This document shows positions 34,991 through 47,202 of a DNA stretch of 64,000 nucleotides, piece by piece. A program made the translations under genes and the position numbers. The DNA comes from Terfezia claveryi. Its lineage: Eukaryota > Ascomycota > Pezizomycetes > Pezizales > Pezizaceae. Position 1 is the first letter of the stretch, and each line of letters begins with the position of its first letter. Where the stretch lies: positions 62,001 through 126,000 of the forward strand of contig WHUX01000100.1 in assembly GCA_015179025.1 (NCBI GenBank), written 5' to 3'. The notes under the pieces were generated by a model. The model had not been told where the DNA came from. It was given only the letters and a program-made list of their open reading frames with translations, and did not search any database.

Positions 34991-37900
34991 ATGTCGGCTC
35001 AGCAAAGTGCAGACTCGGAGTGCTCAACTTCAGCAATCTCCCCTACTAGTCAGACGAAACAGCTGGCTTCCTCAAAGCCAGCTGCTCAAAGTTCACCAAA
35101 AACCAACAGTATAGAGAATGTCTCATCCAATACCGCAACTCCTAATGAAACCACCAACGCCCCACCTACGAGTGCCAGTGCAGCTGCAAAGGCTTCACGA
35201 AAACGAACAAAAACAGGCTGTCTAAGTGAGGATATCCCTTCTGTGTGAATTTACACAGTATCAAGCTCCTGGAATGGATTGCCTGTGGATGTTACTCTGC
35301 TTGATAAGAACTCTACTGACATGAATATATGTAGCCTGCCGAAAGAGACGTATCAAATGCGGTGAGGAGAGGCCAATTTGTGCCAATTGCGTGAAGTCGA
35401 AGCGGACATGTGAAGGTTACAACCAGAGAGTTGTTTTCAAAGATGGTATGAACAGCCTGCGTGCAGTCTCTGGAATTCCGGGCGCATCCTCGATATCAAT
35501 CGATAGACGATATTATCCCCATCCTATTCAACCTGCACCTCCTGCTCTGCAGACGCTGCAGCCCATAGCTCCTGCGCCTCCAGCCTCCCAACTGCCACAG
35601 TCGCAGCCATATTCACGAGAGAGGCAGCTGGAGCATGCGCAACCTCATCTTGGGGGACTTACCTATGCTCTCAGCCCCTCTGCTCTCCATTCACCTCATG
35701 CTGTGATTGATGGCCGGCAACAGCAGCTCCAGCTTTCTCAGCAGAGTAACTGCTACGGCTTTAGTCCAACTAATAACATCGATTACCCTCTGTCTCTATC
35801 CACAAGTATAGAGACCCGACCACCTCCCCTCTATGAAGGACTGGCAGCCGTTCAGCAGCCAGGTTATAATGGAACGGGGACTGTAGGTCCCTGTTTAACC
35901 AATCAAACTTCTGCTTCGGTGGACAACGACGCTTTCAACTCCCCGATTACTAGATCATATAGTATATCGAGACGCCAATCGGAAGGCACAAATAGGCACT
36001 ACGGGGGCAATGACATACGTAGGTTCCCTGGTGTCCCCAATGATGAAGAGGCCTCAAGTTATTACACTGAGTGAATTGTTGTCTTTAGAAGTTATTGTGT
36101 TGCTTTGTTGCTCTGTTACTTTGTAATATTACAATATGTTCAAATATACCTTCATGTTGCCGTTGCGTATTCTGTATCTTGTCATCCTTGCCTACGAATC
36201 CAAACTTGTGTAGAAGGCAAACCATCCTCTTTTCGGTGCTGACCGTTAGTAGACCCATCTATGGCGAGAGGAATTTACCTTCCCTGTACGTTCGAAACAA
36301 TAGCAGACCCAGCGGCGTTTATTCATACCTATCAACACGGAGTCTGGGATAATATGTGGCCTCATGAAGCTTTATCAGATGAGGAAGAATTGTACGACGT
36401 TCAGGGCGATGAGGACGAAGAACTTCTCAGCTATAGCGACGAAGGAGAAACCCAGATAATTACACCTAGGGTAGCTATCAATAACCTACTTGCTTCAACA
36501 CCAGAACCAGGCCGCGGAATTTCCTTTAGGTCATTCCTCCCGGATTGCCAGACGCTGTCAACTTACTATCCCTCCAAGACTTCATCTCCTTTGACTGATC
36601 CCGTTACAGCTAGGATTTTCTGTCACTTCATTTATGTACTCGGCCCGAGTATATCCATCTTCGAGAGGCATGCGCCAAACCCTGCTCTGTCATTTATGCC
36701 TGGGTCACAGGCACCAAAGAATGTGTGGGCGTATACCATACCTATGCTTGCCTTGGGGCATCCACCGCTGCTACATTCCATTTTGGCACTGTCAAGTTTA
36801 CATATTGCTAAATTGACAAAAGGCCCTAGCCATCCCTCACTTTTACACTACCACATCGCATTAAGAAGACTGGGAAGGTCGATAGCAGATGAAAGGAAAA
36901 GAGGTCATGTGGCTACCTTAGCGGCGACTTTGATTTTGGCCTACTATGAAACAATGGCAGCAGAACATGAGAAATGGGCAAGTCATATTCATGGAGCTAA
37001 GCAACTGTTACAAGAGATTGATTTCGTTGAGCTCAGTAGGGGTGTCGAATGTTTGGAGGAAGAGCGGGCGTTGAGAGAACAATATCCAGAGCCGGAAATG
37101 CGAAATCAGCGAATGTTGATGATGCGTGCAACGCGAAGACAGCGGGATGCGTATATCGTAAACGATCTGGATGACCGGCTAATAATGAGTAATAGAGGCG
37201 GGAGGAGAGATCCACGAACTGGGAAAGGCAAAGGTAAAAAGACAACGTATAGCACGAAGGAGTTGGAGACGTGTCAATTGCAGTCAGATCTGTTTTGGTG
37301 GTATGTAAAGATGGACTTATACCAATCTTTACTAAGCGGCAATCCACTTATGTCAGTGCCCCAATCTTGAGATTCTGGAGTGGGTAAGACAACTGACTTG
37401 GAACAGTTTGGATTATGTCCTTTGGAATCAATGTTCACCTCGGGCAAGGATAGGGACTCTGGGTACAACTTATGGCTCTTCAGATCATCTTTTCCTCCTA
37501 ATGGGAAGACTTGCAGACTTTCAAGCCCGAGACATCAAACGAAAGAAGGCGGCGGAAAGGATGAATGGGGGTTGGATTCCCCCGCCGGAGCTTGGTGGGC
37601 CCCCGAGGGGGATGATGGGGAAGGGTAAGGGGCGAGGATGGGGTCCTCAGCCCGGGATGGGAGGACTGCCTATGGGAGGACCGCCAATGGGAGGACCGCC
37701 TATGGGAGGACCGCCTATGGGAGGACCACCGATGGGGATGGGCATGAATATGGGTGGCCCTGGGGTGATATATCCTGGAGGCCCACCTCTGCCAAGGGGC
37801 GGTCCTCCCCCTCAAATGCAACGAGAAGGAAGTCCAACAACTCCCAGTGGTGGAGCAGTAATGTACGGCATGATACCAGACGAGCCAGCACGCCTCCCTC

Positions 37901-38817
37901 GGGCATTCGCCAGAACAGCGAGTTCAGAGGGTATCACCGCCCAACCCGGGTGTTCAGAACTACCCACAGATCCTGGCGCTCTTGAAGCCCTTACTGTCGA
38001 CGCAGAACGTGAATGGAATGACATATATAACGCCTTCCAAGTTTTCGAAGACAGTTTGGGGCAAGAGTATAAGCCTATGCCAATAGAGTATATGCCAGTA
38101 CAATCGACACCATTTGGGCCTACCATCTATTACCGGACCTATTCAATCGCTACACTCCAAAGCCTGTATTATACCGCCTTGATTATCCTTCACCGAATAC
38201 ATCCTAGTATGCCGGCACAGATAATGACGGCTGCAGGGGTCGCCGCCCCCAAAACGGCGCAGTACGCGATACTCATTGCACGTATCACTGCAGGCTTAGT
38301 CCCTACGGACCCAACCGCCCAAATTCACCCGTCACTAGGGGCGTCATTAATTGAGGCTTCGATCCCGCTATTCTTTGCTGGAGTACAGTATCAGGAAAAA
38401 TCACATAGAGACTGGCTTATACATAAGCTCCGAGAGATTAATCGCCTCACAGGGTGGGCGTCCGCGGCAAGGGTGTTGTTAGGTTGTTTGAAGGCATGGG
38501 AGAATATGGCAAAGATTGGCAGGGGGCCGGTGTATGAGCGGCCTCCGCCTGAGGATGAGGCAGATGTACCATTGCCGGGGATGGCGGGGCATCCGGATAC
38601 GAAGTATTATGAAGAGGTTACTGGGAAGACTTTTGGAGCGAATGGTGGCGAGAATTGGGGAAGGGAAGAAGGGATACTGGTGGGAGGGGAGATAGATAGA
38701 AGGAATTTTATTTTGACTTGTGGAGTAAAGAATAGATTGGAGTTTGCGATGGGGTTGTTGGGGGAGCCGGATGAGATTATTTATCCGATTGCCATTATGA
38801 GGTTGGACGATCAGTGA
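34991..38817 (+). CDS. Zn2Cys6 fungal transcription factor
   Basis: Nuclear DNA-binding regulator of unknown target. Exon 1 is 34991-35225. Exon 2 begins at 35335, and the A/CC junction restores GCLTCRKRRIKC. The six cysteines are C77, C80, C87, C94, C97 and C104 with perfect CX2CX6CX6CX2CX6C spacing, followed by CEGYNQRVVF. The next intron is not fixed: a donor at 36019 (gtaggt) with an acceptor at 36249 or 36252 keeps frame. A further exon runs to 37351, and the last (37407-38817) follows a 55-nt intron with an actgac branch site. This model gives about 1142 aa. The middle (LALGHPPLLHSILALSSLHIA, ATLILAYYETMAAEHEKW) is the fungal-specific regulatory domain. A Gly/Pro/Met repeat lies at 37657-37731. 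No clustered biosynthetic genes surround it. Confidence 0.88.
37657..37731 (+). repeat. 15-bp minisatellite coding MGGPP repeats
   Basis: Five consecutive 15-bp units, consensus ATGGGAGGACCGCCT, in frame inside the Zn2Cys6 gene. Each encodes Met-Gly-Gly-Pro-Pro or a close variant. Copy number probably varies between strains. Confidence 0.95.
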
Positions 38818-39002
38818 GAGAGGGATGGATATCATTGAACAGGGGATGCTGAGAGGAATCTGGAGGCAGAAGTCAGAAGGCTGTAATGGCAGTGTTTAGG
38901 GTTGGGACCTGGGGTTAGTGGAAGTTTGTCGCATTGGAGCTTGGGATAACAAACTGTGATGGATGTAATTAATAGATATCATTGCTGGTGATCCCCTTGT
39001 AC
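38818..39002. other. 3' flank of the Zn2Cys6 gene
   Basis: Short non-coding flank between the stop codon and the inverted-repeat segment. Confidence 0.5.
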
Positions 39003-40375
39003 TATATGTGTTCTGGGCCGCTCGGGGGCATCTGCCTCCCGCGGGCGGCATACCCACTGTGCCGCTCACCGGGCAATTTAAATAATTACTCAATTCGGTG
39101 TATAATGCTCTTGTATTGATAAAGGTTTACGAGTACTGATTACCCCCAAAAAAAAGAACTGATAACGGTATACCTAGCTGGAGCTATCCCAGCGACTGCA
39201 ATAGATTCATGTATTTCCCAGTCGATTAGAACCCCATCTAACACTCCAATTTGGTTCAGCTAGAGCTGAGAAGTTAATATAGTCATGGTCTGTTAACACC
39301 TTCGTATGTCAATAAATTGAGAATTTCAGATTATTTTTAAAGTATCGGCAATAACAATTAGAGTAGAAATTTTGAAACGAAAACACCAGTAGTTATAGAT
39401 GCCTGGTGAACTGTGGTTTACGGAGCAGTTAGCGTATCTGAAATATCATTCTCTAAGCATGTAAGGTTGGTAGCTGGTTAGAGGTCTTTAGTTAGGTAAA
39501 AAGTTATCAGATACGCCATACTTAACACAATTGATAGGATTCAGGCTATGATTTTGTAATAGTTTCGCATCTAGCCCTTTATTATCAGGTTTGGCGATAT
39601 CACAACTGCAAAAATATAATGTTTGTTTTAGCTTCGTGCCATTTGATCTCCCATAACTCTGTAAACCAGCATCTACCTGTTGTATACTTCTATGTAGGTA
39701 GAACCTGCATTGTTTTTTGGTTTAAAATCGAGGAATTGAAGTACCTTAGCAATCTGAATATAAATAAGTACCTGCAATTAAGAAAATACCATTTTGCATC
39801 TTACTTGGATCCTATAAATAAGAAATAGCTGGATTTTTTTCTATGGTAAAAAGAAATCATGCAACAAGATGTAGACGAGAAATATTATAATTATGATTAC
39901 TCCAAACTTCACTGAATTCCGTATAGCACATCGATATTCAGCACAAGATGGTCTACATAGCATGAACCATAAGGCCCCGTCTATAAAAACCCCCATGGAT
40001 AAGAACCCCCGTAGATAAGAAACTTATTTTCAAATACCTATTGCATAGGAAATGTTGCAGATTTCTACAGTAGCAATAAACTCAGTATCCTCGCCTCCAA
40101 TCCATTCATCATCAGAGATGAAGGTGATGAGTTGTTAACTACACAAGCATGTACTTCAATTGGTAGAGGGGCTTGAGGTGATTTTTTCCGGAATTCCCCT
40201 TGTTCAATGTCTGCCATCTCCCACTGATCAACAGGAAGGGTATGTGATGTGGATGGGGTGGTCAAAAATGACTTTATAGGGTGCTTTTTGAGTGTAGCAG
40301 AATGTTTTGTTCGATTGACATTTATCAAATTGAGGAATTATATTAATTGCCCACGAGCGGCCCAGAACATATATA
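39003..40375. mobile_element. Unclassified 1.37-kb segment with terminal inverted repeats
   Basis: The right end (40328-40375) and left end are inverted copies: outer block 39003-39025 (with TTCTGGGCCGCTCG) and inner block 39071-39095 (GGGCAATTTAAATAATTACT). At the left they are separated by a ~45-bp GC-rich insert that is absent from the right. Outer edges lie in TA-rich sequence. The interior is AT-rich. A minus-strand open frame of 87 codons (40328-40065) starts just inside the right repeat but matches no family I know. Interpretation: a defective DNA transposon or MITE. Confidence 0.6.
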
Positions 40376-41499
40376 CTCATCCCGATTAAACTATTTGTAT
40401 GTGGGTGGCCTGTAGAAGATTGAATGCCATTTTTACTAGATGAGATCGGATATGCGTTCTGATATGCTCTATAATATAATACTTTTTTTACTGGCCTTCC
40501 GTAGTAACCTTAAACGCTTGAGGCTCACAAATAGTTTCTTAGATTCACATCATTCATTACCCTCAACTTACGACTTGTGCCGATTCATTACTAAGCAATT
40601 TGGTTACTTTTTACGCCCAACTAAATTAACAAGACGTCAACGTATCCCAAGAAACTCGTCCCACCGGATTATGGCTGAGCAACGAAGGAGATAATAATAA
40701 CTAGCAAAAAAATCGATATGTCCATGGTAGAATAAAATATCTTACTATCTATAGAGCAGAAAGGTTTGTGTGTTACAGCTACAGTACCTACCTAGTACTT
40801 GCTTTGTCGGAACTTAATCAGGCACACATAAAATAACTAAGAGTAATATTCCCCATGGGTGGAGCGGGTGATCACGTGTTCACGTGTAATGGTTCGAATT
40901 CCTAAATCATTCTCCATTGAGCAAGCAAGTACTATAGCCCTGGTACGCTTATTGTCAGCTACTTAGTTCTTGTATCACAGAATTCGTGGAAGAAACATAT
41001 CAATAAATTATATCATATATTGTCAAATCGATCGAATAAGTACAAACCTCAGTTCCAAATCATCAAGTTCAAAGTACCCCGGGCCCAATATCAATATTCC
41101 AAATATTCCTCGAGCTCTCTACTTCCCCACTATAACGTGATATACGTACGTATCTGCCCGCTTGCTAGTTACGTACTCTGGAAGAAAGAAAATAGAATAA
41201 GATAGACAGCGACTTAATCATAAAATTTCAGGAACCACAAAGCTTGTGAACCACAAAGCTTGCCAATATAAGTCAGTATAAGATCAGACGAAAGAACGAT
41301 ACGCCTCACGCGCCGCCCACCTTCCTTCCATTTCCCAAGCCTTCGTCCATATCAGCTTACTTGATTTTCATCCAAAATTTTATCCACTACTGATACCAAT
41401 CATCAGATATCATTCCTCACTCCTCATTTTTCCTTCTGTCTTTGTTTTCTTTTTTTTTCCTTTTTTTTTTTTTTAGGAATCACCGTATTGCTGGCAGCT
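40376..41499. other. Spacer downstream of the atypical kinase gene
   Basis: AT-rich, without recognised genes. It contains a 16-bp-period tandem repeat at 41232-41262 (GAACCACAAAGCTTG twice) and a poly-T tract at 41448-41474. Confidence 0.5.
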
Positions 41500-44094
41500 T
41501 CAACTTCTCCCACTTCTCCCAGCATTGCCTTCCCCATTCTGTTGGTGCTGATTCTTCGGTGTCGGCACCGTCTTTGGACTAACGGGGCTCTCCACCCCCG
41601 CAATATCCGCAAAGCCCGAGTCTGTATGCCTGGCTGGAGCGGGGGAATTTCTCCCACTCCCACTTGCACTACAACCACTCAAGTGTTCAATCGCTCTTTC
41701 CGCCGTGGCGGGTGCGATATGTGTATTCGTAATAGGATCTTTTCCTTTTCCATTTCGTGCATACACACCACTGCCATTCGCGGATGGGATATCGAGGGCT
41801 GCAGGCTTCACCTGCCTACTCGCTACTCCATCCGCATTCCCATTTATTTGCCCATTCTCCTTCCCAAAATTCCAAGCTACACTCATAGCCGGGTCGGAGG
41901 TGGTAGATACCGCCTCGGTATTATCCACCACGTCCTCTGTATAGACCAAGCTACTTCCTCCAATTTTAGGTGAGTGGGGCATCTGCGGGATAGGTATCTG
42001 ATATTGTAGTTCATCGAGGTGGACGAACTCGACCTGTGGTTGTGGTAGTGCAGGGGAAGGTGGTGCAGATCGATTTGGGTCATCAAAGGGGGCAATTGCC
42101 TCGACGATCATTGGAGATAGGGGGGCTCGTTCGTGAAACGATTTATGGGAGGAAGCAGCTAAGGGTGTAGGTGGGTTAATCGCAAGAGGTGCAGGTGGAG
42201 GGAATTCATCAAGAAGCGACTTCGCACTCGGGCTATATTTCACCTCGCAACCCTGTGAGTAATCATCTATGAATAACATCAGAGGATCAACTTACCGTGC
42301 TTGCGGTGTATCGGCCAAACACAGCTCCACAATTGCCTTATACCACTCCGGAACATAGGCCGGTGCGTTCCTCAGGCTTAACGGTCTCTCTTCATACTCC
42401 GGCTCGTCACTCTCCATCGCAATCCCCCAAAGGCACATTCCTAGCTGGAAAATATCACTCTTGACACCAATATAAATCCCAATCCTCTGCAACCCGGATA
42501 TCATTACCGTAATTTCCGGTGGTTCCCATCCAACAGGGCAGCCTCTCCTATTGATGTCTATAATCTTTGCAGTATCATCTTCGTCAATAACAATATTCGA
42601 CAATGTGAAATCACCCTGTACATATCCCGCTTCATGAATATCCGCCAACCCGGCTACAATCTGCCTTGCCCAAGACTCCTTCAGATCCCAGGGCAACTTG
42701 CCACGCTCATTATAGAGCATATCGATCAATGCTCCCTTAGGAGCAAAGCTAATCAACAAACCCTTGACCTTCTCCATCCGATCATCAAGCACACATCCAC
42801 CAAATCTAATCACATTCTGGGACTTTTGCAACGCATACAGTGCATTAATCTCATACAGAAACTCATCAACTGTATCTGGACTCGGAATTTCCTTTTTGAT
42901 GAATATCTGCTCCTGATGTGTGACTTTATACACGAAGCCTGAGAGGTGCGAGTCAAAACGTAAATCACTCTCCCTAATCTTCTCACAGTCAAGGTGGGCA
43001 ATCGCGGCAACGGGGGGGTAATATATAATCTCATGCATATCCTCAGTGACATGCACATTCAGCTTTCCATCGTCAGTCTGGAGCTTAAGGTTTGTCGTAG
43101 TATCATAAAATTGTATATCCGGGAGTGCTTCCTTGATAGATTCATAGATCTTGTTGCTCTTTTCCTTCTGACTCTTCAGGCGGCAGAGCTCATACTCCAA
43201 AGACCCGCGCTCTGCGTCCCGGTAGTCGCACGACACAGTCACTCGTCGCCGAACGTTCTCTCGCTGTGCGTATGTGACGAAGAATTTCTCCCGGTGGGAG
43301 TGATCCCGGAAATGCATACTGAGATTGAGAATCCATGTCCAGTCTGGTGCTCCCTCGAGAGATTTTAGGTCGTGATCACTACCTGGAACTGCGCCCTCGT
43401 AATTACTCTGAGAGTCAATACTGCGGGTGGCGCCTAATGTGCTTGCATCTGTCGTTTGCCTCTCTAAATTATCAGGCTGATGTTCGAGCTGTGGCTGACT
43501 TCCCACTGCTGTTTCTGTTGTCCCCGATGTCTCTGTCGTTGCTGCCGTGGATAACGGCTGTGATACTTGTGACGGTGTAGCCAGTACCTGTGTTGAGGCT
43601 GTAAACTTAGGGCCCGAGCCTACCCAACTCTGCCGTGCATTACTTAGTCGCCTCACATCGACTTCGTTGACCTCATTCAAGTTGCTAACCGATCTAGACT
43701 GTATCGGAGCAAGCGAATGCGACGTTCCTCTGGGATCAGCCCTCTGAAGTCGCCTTTCTATTGGTGATAATGGTGCTTCCACGAGTCTATCCCTCCGCTC
43801 TGACTCGGTGCGATTAATTCCCGGTTTCGCAATGACCTTTTTTGGTGGTCCTGCCCTTGGAGGTTTGTTAGATACAGCGCTGGCGTTGGAGTTTGATACT
43901 CTCGTATTGTTTGGCGGTTGTGGTGGAACATTGTTTTGATCATCTCTCTTCAGCCCGAACTTTCTCTTTATACGTGAGCCCCAACCGTTACTGCTAAAAA
44001 AGCGCATGCTATCGGTACTGCTGTTCTGTGACGAGGATAAATAGTGAGAAGAACTCGAATTCGAAAGGGCCATGGGGTCGACCGAAGGGCTCAT
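41500..44094 (-). CDS. Atypical protein kinase-like protein, function unknown
   Basis: Protein of 843 aa with a C-terminal-half kinase fold. Minus-strand exons are 44094-42296 and 42232-41500. The intron (gtaagt...aaatatag) joins TPQAR/PSAKS in frame. The ATG at 44094 (MSPSVDPM) is chosen because the frame upstream has no ATG. Residues 1-270 are low-complexity Ser/Pro/Gln. The kinase-like domain lies at about 385-600, with IFIKKE (ATP-binding Lys), EFLYEINAL (helix C Glu), VQGDFTLSN in place of HRDxxxxN (~492-500), IIDIN in place of DFG (~510), GWEPPE in place of APE, and SDIFQLGMCLWGIA (F helix). The catalytic Asp, Asn and metal-binding Asp remain, but no glycine loop is evident. The last 240 residues are Pro/Ser-rich. 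It may be active or a scaffold. I do not recognise an orthologue. Confidence 0.82.
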
Positions 44095-45427
44095 CACAGG
44101 TATATGTATGGCTATGGTTGGGATGTACTGTATGTGACTTAATCTGGAGTGACAATGAGCCAATTGCTGGCCGGGAAAGAAGCAATGTGTGAGACCTGCT
44201 ATCTGACCAAAAAGCGAGTCATATAACCGAAATTCGGATGTCTCTCTGGGGACTAACTTTTAAGTGCAACCTATAGCCTGGCTTCTTTTTATTTATCCTT
44301 TGGCTCTTCCAGTAATTAGTACCGTGGATTCTCTGAATCAATCGATCGAACGAGTTAAAGGCCGTGAGGCAACAAGCTCGGATAGAATGCACGCAGGAGC
44401 AGGAGCAGGAGCAACTGGTAGGCCTGATTTCTGAGCCAAAAAATAAAATAAAATAAAATGGAAAAAAGGAATGAAGGGAGACTTTGGAAACAAGCAGGCA
44501 GGGCTACACAGCAGAGGCGTAAACCTGATCTTCGAGAAAGATTGCAACGCGGAGATTATGATGCGAATCAAGTGCAAGACGATAGGCTGGCTGCACGCAT
44601 ACGCAAGCGCCCGATGGAAGTAAATGCGGGGAGGCGGTCAAACAGTAGAGACCGATTTATAGAAACAAACCAAAATAATTCAGGTACAAGTACCGATGGA
44701 AAAGCACCCGGGCAGCTGGTTGAGTTGAGAGTGCTCAGCCACATACAACTCGTATGGGGTATGCCAGCCTTGTGGCGTACTTGAACAGACAGCTGACTCC
44801 TGGAATCCCGAAAATAAGTTACTTGGGGCGTGATTGCTCGTGATCAGTGGCAGCGAGTAGGACTGGAACAGCTGGAAATGCCAGGCCTTCAGAGCCACTC
44901 TTTCGATATAGACCCTGTGGACACGATTCGGAGTGGAAACACAGAGCGTTTCAATTGTCACAGACGGGCTATGCTGGTTCGAGCAGTTTTTGCCTCTATG
45001 CGGTTCCAGTTGTGCAGATGTGCAGGACTTGAAGGGGGGGAGAGCAGCAAGGATAGGGCAGAGAAGCAAGTACTGGAGAGGCTACCACAGCGAGGATACC
45101 GCCGGAATACGCTTGAGAGCGAGCGAATCAGTGGGTACCCAAGAACCGCAGAGGTATGAAACGTACTGTAGTGTGCCTTCAATTGGTCCACATCTGAGGT
45201 GCTAGTACGAGTATTCTGAGGCGTGCATGTGAACTTTCAGCTGGAAGAGTCCCGGATATCGCGGTCGTAGTACTACAGAGTAGGTACGGACTCGGAGGTA
45301 TAAACAAAACAGCCATGTATATATCCCGTTGGCCATGCATGGTGGTGTTCACAACGAAGTTGGATACAACTGAAGCTTCTAAAACAATTCTAATAATGAG
45401 ACAAACAAGCTACGTACATCAGCCCTA

Positions 45428-45450
45428 TATCAGACCAGTTTAGTCTGATA
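45428..45450. repeat. Near-palindrome TATCAGAC...GTCTGATA
   Basis: Perfect 8-bp inverted arms around CAGTTTA. The inner sequence (AGTTTAGTCTG) resembles the putative transposon end at 14531-14568. Confidence 0.7.
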
Positions 45451-47187
45451 GAGCTTTATTCGAGTGCATTCGCGGGAGAGACTCGATATCCTGAAGTCAC
45501 ACTATATTCTTGTGAACCAGATTAAGTATTGGTATACAGTACAAAAGTCGGGCTCTACTTCAATTCAGCCATGTCATCATTAGCAACACCCCCACCCACC
45601 GCTTCTCCTCCGAGACAGCTCCCAATTCATTCAATTGCATACCGCCGAACATCACATCCGCTGGGAAATAGGTAAGCCTACTCACCTTCTAGAAATCCTT
45701 TATCGCCCACCATGAGAGAAATACAAGACCACTGTGATAGAACAATTTTTTCTGCAGCATCATCTTGGCAATGCATGCGCTGGTGCTCCCACATGTCGGG
45801 TTACATCATAAGCCCGGGACCAAAGCCCCAAGCGAGCCGACCTTGACCAGCCTTACGGAAAAGTGGAACAGCTTGCTGGATGTGCTGAATACTGTCCTAC
45901 AATGGCATGGCGAGTATGCAGTCTGCAGTGTACTTGCTTGGGGTAAATTGCGTCCAGGGACCAGGCACTGTCAGCCTGCCGTACGTCGTATGCAGAGGTC
46001 ACATCAGAGATTCAAGTTGTTTTCCCCCATGGCCATCTCATTGTCAGAGCTAAACTTCGTCAACCTCTGCGTCGTGGCTCCAATACATCAGTTCCCTCAA
46101 CCCAAACAACGATAGAGAGTTTGGAAAATCTAAGACACACGCACCATATCCGCCCTACCTCACAACACATTTCTTCGTGACGCGTAGCACCCAGAACGCT
46201 TACGTTTAACGCATCCTGGCTGCCATGTCATTGGCCCACACACACTCTTTTATAATCCTTGTCCTGACATTGCATGCTGTTGGTCGGCGCAATATGGACA
46301 GCCCTGACAAGGGTCTGCGTCATGTCGTGGCGGGAGTTCGCTAGAAGGTGGAAGTGTGGCAGTGTGTCAGTGTATCATTGTGTCATTGCCAACGAGTTTC
46401 AAACTGGGCTGACAAATAATTGTTCGGAGTCTGTTCCAATGCAGGGCCGTTGCGCTACGTACTGTGCCTTAGAGGGCATTTCTCTTGTTCATCCGTATCA
46501 TGGGTATAGGTAATTATCCAATCGCTCAAGCTGTAGATGGAGTATCCTTTACTTACTACCTAGTTTCGGAGGATAAAATCCCAATTCGATTTGGGCTACA
46601 TAGAGTACGTAGGTACTAGTACTTTGAGACGGGTATCAACGACATCCTGAGGAGCATCGCCATTGACAATGGTTACCCATCGGGGATTTTCCTTCTCAAG
46701 CCACCAAACTGACGCCCGCTGATGATTATGATGATCATCATGAGCAGCAGCTTAGCTTAAGCGGATTATAGATAACCAGGGACAAAGTATTTAGATAATG
46801 TCCTGGTGCGGCACAGCGCTTACGAGATGTCACCACCCAAGCCACTATGTACTGATAGCCAACGACATCGATGATCATCAATGCTAGGCAGCAATATGCC
46901 AGCCTGTTTCTCGCATTGTTTGATCATCTACTAAGGTAGGTACGAATGGATTCGGCGCCAGTTGCAATGTTTGTGGAATCCAGGGCAGAAATCTGATTCG
47001 AGATCTGCTGCGGAGGCTATGTTCAAGCTTCGATCTTTCATTCAGACTTATTTATAACAAAAGAACCTTTTTAAAGATCGCTAGACGTCGTGATCTTGGA
47101 GATCTGACTAATCAAATCTTTAGATCCGACTACTAGATCAATTGCTTCTGATTACCATATTGGGAAGTACACCAGTCGAGATTAACC

Positions 47188-47202
47188 GTGCCAACCAGAC
47201 TA
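47188..47202 (+). repeat. Dispersed motif GTGCCAACCAGACTA, copy 2
   Basis: Exact 15-bp match to the copies at 22520, 51975 and 56774. Confidence 0.9.

Noticed and set aside
37498..37821. His/Ser/Arg repeat protein on the minus strand
   Set aside because: Antisense reading of the MGGPP minisatellite in the Zn2Cys6 gene.
44094..44163. Longer N-terminus for the kinase-like protein starting at 44163
   Set aside because: The upstream frame begins at TTG, not ATG. The first real ATG is at 44094.
46720..46745. ATGATGATCATCAT palindrome
   Set aside because: Low-complexity GAT repeats give such palindromes by chance.
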